Shown in pieces: positions 60,452 through 64,000 of a stretch of 64,000 nucleotides of DNA. Each line of letters starts with the position of its first letter. Position 1 is the stretch's first letter. The position numbers and the translations under genes were made by a program. The DNA is from an uncultured Bacteroidales bacterium (GTDB lineage Bacteria > Bacteroidota > Bacteroidia > Bacteroidales > Paludibacteraceae). The stretch lies in contig ONMV01000005.1 of assembly GCA_900319005.1 (NCBI GenBank), positions 61,146-125,145 of the forward strand. The letters are read 5' to 3'. The notes below the pieces were generated by a model, which was given only the letters and a program-made list of their open reading frames with translations, made no database searches and was not told where the DNA came from.

Positions 60452-60664
60452 GGAATAAGGACCGTTTCACTAAAAGAATAAAGACTTAAATGTCAAGCGG
60501 ATCTTATTCCAATTTAATGTTAATTAATTTAATAAAAATCTCCGTTCATTTTGGAATACTTGTTCACGCGCATAACACATTATTAAATATACGCGCACGC
60601 ACACGCGTTTGAGTCTCCAAAACAATCGTGTGGTAATCCCAAAGGAGTCCACACGATTTGGAGT
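60452..60664 (-). promoter_or_regulatory. Intergenic leader between rpsI and rpsB with two hairpins
   Basis: A long hairpin AATCGTGTGG / CCACACGATT (60624-60633 with 60649-60658), extended by CTCCAAA/TTTGGAG, lies just after rpsI. A second complementarity GGAATAAG / CTTATTCC (60452-60459 with 60503-60510) lies in the rpsB leader close to its start. The first may be a terminator or processing site and the second a translation control element. Confidence 0.5.
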
Positions 60665-60671
60665 TGTAAGA

Positions 60672-61058
60672 TTAACGTTTACTGAACTGGAAGTGCTTAC
60701 GAGCCTTCGGCTGACCCGGTTTCTTACGCTCAACCTCACGAGCGTCACGAGTCATGAAGCCTTCTGCCTTCAGAGCTGCCTTATCTTCCGGATTGATTTT
60801 AACCAGCGCACGAGCGATTGCCAAACGCAATGCCTCTGCCTGACCTTTGAATCCACCACCGTCAAGCGTTACCTTGATATCGTATTTCTCAGCTACACCG
60901 AGTTTGTTCAGCGGCTGGAGAACGATGTAACGCAGAATAGAAGACGGGAAATATGCCTCGATGTCACGACCGTTGATCACGATCTTTCCGGCACCTTCAT
61001 TAACGTAAACGCGAGCTACTGCTTCTTTACGACGACCTAATGCATTAACTGTTTCCAT
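60672..61058 (-). CDS. rpsI: 30S ribosomal protein S9
   Basis: 128 residues. Start METVNALGRRKEAVARVY, the segment GGGFKGQAEALRLAIARAL and the conserved basic tail KKPGQPKARKHFQFSKR identify S9; the C-terminal Arg touches tRNA in the P site. It follows rplM after 9 bases, the usual L13-S9 pair. Confidence 0.98.
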   Translation of the reverse strand: METVNALGRRKEAVARVYVNEGAGKIVINGRDIEAYFPSSILRYIVLQPLNKLGVAEKYDIKVTLDGGGFKGQAEALRLAIARALVKINPEDKAALKAEGFMTRDAREVERKKPGQPKARKHFQFSKR

Positions 61059-61067
61059 TTTCTTCTA

Positions 61068-61523
61068 TTATTTCAGGGTGTTAATATCAATTACTTTCGG
61101 TTGCTGTGCCTGCATATTGTGCTCTGCACCGGCGAAAATGTACAGATTCGTGATCTGACGAGCGCCAAGACGGTTTTTCGGCAGCATACCTTTTACTACT
61201 TTGCGAACGAGTTTGTCTGCACCTTTCTTCATCAGGTCAGCCGGAGTGAACTCACGTTGGCCACCCGGGAAACCGGTGTAGCGTACATAAACGCGATCGT
61301 TCCATTTGTTACCTGTCAGCTGCACTTTGTCAGCGTTCACGATGATTACGTTGTCACCACAGTCCACGTTCGGAGTGTAGCTCGGTTTGTACTTACCACG
61401 CAGCAATTTTGCTACTTTGGAAGCCATGCGGCCAAGAATCTGGCCCTCAGCGTCAACAACGACCCACTCCTTCTGAGCGGTCTCTTTGTTTACATTCGCT
61501 GTCTTAAAAGAATTGTATTCCAT
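61068..61523 (-). CDS. rplM: 50S ribosomal protein L13
   Basis: 151 residues. VVDAEGQILGRMASKVAKLL, HTPNVDCGDNV-like segment (here YTPNVDCGDNVIIVNADKV) and GMLPKNRLGARQ are L13 hallmarks. First gene of the rplM-rpsI operon, with a leader of about 130 bases. L13 leader RNAs that bind the protein are known in Bacteroidia, so autoregulation is likely. Confidence 0.98.
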   Translation of the reverse strand: MEYNSFKTANVNKETAQKEWVVVDAEGQILGRMASKVAKLLRGKYKPSYTPNVDCGDNVIIVNADKVQLTGNKWNDRVYVRYTGFPGGQREFTPADLMKKGADKLVRKVVKGMLPKNRLGARQITNLYIFAGAEHNMQAQQPKVIDINTLK

Positions 61524-61688
61524 TAATTTGTTGTTGTTTAAGTAAGATCGACGGACGTCTATTAAGCCTCAGGGCACCGCCCAACCTTACGATTTATTAA
61601 TTATTTAACGTGCCTTTTACGCAGGCGCATAACGCACATTCACGCAAAAAAGCGTGCAAAGGTACTACTTTTTTTTGACATGACCAAA
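61524..61688 (-). promoter_or_regulatory. Promoter and leader of rplM-rpsI
   Basis: Minus-strand TTTG (61685-61688) and TAccTTTG (61657-61664). The transcript then has about 130 untranslated bases with self-complementary parts (for example gggcaccgccc near 61571 and tgcgcctgcgt-like segments). A ribosomal-protein leader is plausible by position; I could not confirm a specific family. Confidence 0.6.
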
Positions 61689-61775
61689 TATTTTTGCATT
61701 TTTTTTGCTTTTTTTCCATTTTTTCACCATATACACCCCCATTACAATTCGATTTTTAATAAAAAAGTATTTTTA

Positions 61776-61979
61776 TTTGCGTATATCATTTATTTTTTGT
61801 ACCTTTGCAGCCGAATTTTGTGGCAAGAAAGTGCATGAACAGCATTTTTAACAATTTCATGCTTATTTAGTGCTTATTAAATGCTGGTTATATGCTGTTC
61901 AGAATTTACCACGAGACACCTTACATATACCGTGATTTGAGAAAATAAAATGTCTAATATAATAACAATTAATTAACTA
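61776..61979 (+). promoter_or_regulatory. Promoter and structured leader of ppdK
   Basis: TTTG 61776-61779 and TAccTTTG 61800-61807. The 170-base leader contains GAACAGCAT / ATGCTGTTC, a 9-bp perfect stem between about 61836 and 61898, with GTGG/CCAC outside it. This may control stability or translation of the abundant ppdK mRNA. Confidence 0.6.
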
Positions 61980-63149
61980 ATGGAAAAGAAAAAAAGAGTT
62001 TATACCTTCGGTAACGGTAAGGCTGAAGGTAATGCGCAAATGCGTGAGCTGCTGGGCGGCAAGGGTGCTAACTGCGCTGAGATGAACCTTGTGGGTGTAC
62101 CCGTTCCTCCGGGATTCACGATCACCACCGAGGTCTGCAACGAGTACTACCAGGTAGGTCAGGAGAAGATTGTGGAAGAACTGACCGCAGAGGTAAAGGC
62201 AGCCGTAAAGCACGTAGAGGAGTTGATGAACTGCAAGTTCGGCGATCCGAAGAACCCACTCCTTGTTTCTGTACGTTCGGGCGCACGCGCGTCCATGCCG
62301 GGTATGATGGATACGATCCTCAACCTTGGTCTGAACGACACCGTGGCAGAAGGCATGGTAGCCAAGACCAACAATCCGCACTTCGTATATGACTCCTACC
62401 GCCGTTTCGTACAGATGTACGGCGACGTGGTACTGGGTATGAAGCCGGTGAACAAGACCGACATCGACCCGTTCGAGAAAATCATCGACGAGGTGAAAGA
62501 GATCCGTGGTATCAAGCTGGACAAGGACCTCAACGTAGATGAGCTCAAGCTCCTCGTAGCACGTTTCAAGACCGCTATCAAAGAGCAGACCGGAAAAGAC
62601 TTCCCGGACGATCCTATTGAGCAGCTCTGGGGCGCTATCTGCGCCGTATTCCGCAGCTGGATGAACGAGCGCGCTATCCTCTACCGCAAGATGGAAGGAA
62701 TTCCTGACGAATGGGGAACCGCTGTGTCCGTAATGGCTATGGTCTTCGGTAACATGGGCGAGACCTCCGCTACCGGTGTATGCTTCAGCCGTGACGCCGC
62801 AACGGGCGAGAACCTCTTCAACGGTGAGTACCTTGTAAACGCACAGGGTGAGGACGTGGTTGCCGGTATCCGTACGCCGCAGCAAATTACATTGGAAGGC
62901 AGCCGCCGTTGGGCAGCGCTCCAGGGTATCAGCGAGGAAGAGCGTGCATCCAAATATCCGTCTATGGAAGAGGCTATGCCGGAGCTCTATGCAGAACTGA
63001 ACAAGATCCAGCAGAAGCTCGAGGACCACTACCGCGACATGCAGGATATGGAGTTCACCGTACAGGAAGGCAAACTCTGGTTCCTCCAGACCCGTAACGG
63101 CAAGCGTACCGGTACTGTAACGGCAAGCGTACCGGTACTGCCATGGTGA
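61980..63149 (+). CDS. ppdK: Pyruvate phosphate dikinase, N-terminal part, ended by a frameshift
   Basis: 389 residues before a premature TGA at 63147-63149. The start MEKKKRVYTFGNGKAEGN and the ATP-grasp features (GGKGANCAEMN, VSVRSGARASMPGMMDT, ETSATGVCFSRDAATGEN) are those of PPDK, which interconverts pyruvate and phosphoenolpyruvate with ATP and phosphate. After FLQTRNGKRTG the frame is lost because 23 bases are duplicated (63094-63139). Without one copy the sequence reads on as RNGKRTGTAMVKIAMDLV, the normal PPDK path. True mutation or assembly error cannot be told apart here. Confidence 0.95.
   Translation: MEKKKRVYTFGNGKAEGNAQMRELLGGKGANCAEMNLVGVPVPPGFTITTEVCNEYYQVGQEKIVEELTAEVKAAVKHVEELMNCKFGDPKNPLLVSVRSGARASMPGMMDTILNLGLNDTVAEGMVAKTNNPHFVYDSYRRFVQMYGDVVLGMKPVNKTDIDPFEKIIDEVKEIRGIKLDKDLNVDELKLLVARFKTAIKEQTGKDFPDDPIEQLWGAICAVFRSWMNERAILYRKMEGIPDEWGTAVSVMAMVFGNMGETSATGVCFSRDAATGENLFNGEYLVNAQGEDVVAGIRTPQQITLEGSRRWAALQGISEEERASKYPSMEEAMPELYAELNKIQQKLEDHYRDMQDMEFTVQEGKLWFLQTRNGKRTGTVTASVPVLPW
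63094..63139 (+). repeat. 23-bp perfect tandem duplication that breaks ppdK
   Basis: gtaacggcaagcgtaccggt plus act occurs at 63094-63116 and again at 63117-63139. Because 23 is not a multiple of three, the second copy shifts the frame and creates the TGA at 63147. Confidence 0.97.
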
Positions 63150-64000
63150 AGATCGCTATGGACCTCGTACGCGAGGGTGTCATCAGCGAGAAAGAGGCTA
63201 TCATGCGCTGCGAGCCGCAGAAACTGGACGAGCTGCTCCACCCTGTCTTCGACAAGGACGCGCTCAAGAAAGCGAAAGTCATCACCCAAGGTCTGCCTGC
63301 TTCACCGGGCGCTGCGTGCGGACAGATTGTCTTCCACGCTGACGACGCACAGGAGTGGCATGAGAACGGTCACAAAGTCATCATGGTTCGTATCGAGACC
63401 AGCCCTGAAGACCTCGCAGGTATGTCTGCAGCCGAGGGTATCCTCACCGCACGTGGTGGTATGACCTCGCATGCAGCTGTGGTAGCCCGCGGTATGGGTA
63501 AGTGCTGCGTTTCCGGCGCAGGTGCTATCCAGGTGGACTACAAAGCCAAGACGGTGAAGATTGAGGGCGTAACATACAAAGAGGGCGATTATATCTCGCT
63601 CAACGGTTCTACCGGACAGGTATACGCAGGTGAGATCCCGACCAAGGCTGCTGAACTCAGCGGTGACTTCAAGGCACTCATGGATCTTTGCGACAAATAT
63701 ACACACCTCCAAGTTCGTACCAACGCCGACACACCGCACGACGCTGCTGTGGCACGTGCCTTCGGCGCAAAAGGTATCGGTCTGACACGTACCGAGCACA
63801 TGTTCTTCGACGACCAGAAGATCATCGCTATGCGTGAGATGATTCTGGCTAAGGACAGCGCAGGACGCGAGAAAGCACTGGCTAAACTGCTGCCGTACCA
63901 AAAGGCTGACTTCAAGGGTATCTTGGACGCTATGGACGGACTGCCTGTGAACATCCGTCTGCTCGATCCGCCTTTGCACGAGTTCGTTCCGCATGATCTG
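63143..64000 (+). CDS. ppdK: Pyruvate phosphate dikinase, central part in the shifted frame (runs past window end)
   Basis: The frame that begins GCC-ATG-GTG at 63140 is open to the window end. It encodes MVKIAMDLVREGVISEKEA, the linker, and the swivelling phosphohistidine domain with the catalytic His in GGMTSHAAVVARGMGK (His codon 63470-63472), then the start of the PEP/pyruvate-binding barrel (GLTRTEHMFF, NIRLLDPPLHEF). The ATG at 63143 could in theory allow separate translation, but there is no promoter or ribosome site. It belongs to the same gene as 61980-63149. Confidence 0.93.
   Translation, partial: MVKIAMDLVREGVISEKEAIMRCEPQKLDELLHPVFDKDALKKAKVITQGLPASPGAACGQIVFHADDAQEWHENGHKVIMVRIETSPEDLAGMSAAEGILTARGGMTSHAAVVARGMGKCCVSGAGAIQVDYKAKTVKIEGVTYKEGDYISLNGSTGQVYAGEIPTKAAELSGDFKALMDLCDKYTHLQVRTNADTPHDAAVARAFGAKGIGLTRTEHMFFDDQKIIAMREMILAKDSAGREKALAKLLPYQKADFKGILDAMDGLPVNIRLLDPPLHEFVPHDL

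Noticed and set aside
1-64000. tRNA, rRNA, tmRNA, RNase P RNA or SRP RNA genes
   Set aside because: No cloverleaf with a GGTTCGAATCC-type arm or other known RNA signature was recognised by reading; a covariance search could still find one.

Overview
The window is chromosomal DNA of an anaerobic, fermentative member of the Bacteroidales (phylum Bacteroidota). Three things point there. The promoters are of the Bacteroidetes type (TTTG, about 20 bases, TAnnTTTG), often reading TAatTTTGcagcc or TAccTTTGcagcc. Clear Shine-Dalgarno sequences are mostly absent. The gene families are typical of the order: DUF4857, DUF4876, DUF6850, GSCFA and DUF6922 proteins, a second EF-G, a sodium-pumping methylmalonyl-CoA decarboxylase and pyruvate phosphate dikinase. 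No rRNA, tRNA, CRISPR array, complete insertion sequence or prophage was seen.

Layout. 3-4047: an envelope-stress-like cluster (acidic repeat protein, SPFH/SHOCT protein, membrane coiled-coil protein, zinc-ribbon membrane protein). 4250-6462: umuDC and a DUF456 protein. 6523-12440: an accessory island with a nucleotidyltransferase/HEPN toxin-antitoxin pair framed by two 99-bp direct repeats, a strongly structured RNA region, a three-gene unit (DEDDh exonuclease-BRCT, BRCT protein, GIY-YIG protein), a DUF4468 protein, a NUMOD4/HNH endonuclease and a PD-(D/E)XK-like protein. 12803-18735: a candidate small RNA, a short rubredoxin, several repeat blocks, lon, an XRE regulator and a hemerythrin/LuxR regulator. 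18890-28475: a secreted protein, a His-rich lipoprotein, an outer-membrane receptor set (TonB-dependent receptor, DUF4876, DUF6850) and, divergently, an ABC exporter with DUF4857. 28477-34664: ispE, a histidine kinase and the propionate-forming operon mce-mmdA-mmdD-mmdC-mmdB. 34796-40592: an outer-membrane barrel protein, an AraC regulator and EF-G2. 40690-46028: gene-poor DNA, a lipoprotein/membrane pair, a decayed gene and a DUF6922/AbiEii-like pair. 46065-61523: core genes (GSCFA, LolC/E-like permease, PAP2, rsmE, prfA, folD, ffh, gltX, an NSS transporter, recQ, tsf, rpsB, rpsI, rplM). 61980-64000: ppdK, interrupted by a 23-bp tandem duplication and cut by the window end.

Three patterns stand out. 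First, short repetitive modules occur between genes and also, in frame, inside conserved genes (gltX, recQ, ispE, the GSCFA gene, an outer-membrane barrel gene, the hemerythrin regulator). One 44-bp module has two copies 30 kb apart that differ at one base, and a 31-bp palindromic module has an intergenic and an intragenic copy. Second, a terminator-plus-promoter cassette of about 95 bp occurs three times beside small toxin-antitoxin-like or unknown genes. Third, convergent genes overlap, with the intrinsic terminators of one gene lying inside the coding sequence of the other (ispE/histidine kinase, recQ/tsf). The best candidate for an undescribed system is the exonuclease-BRCT / BRCT / GIY-YIG unit with its structured leader RNA at 7674-10182.
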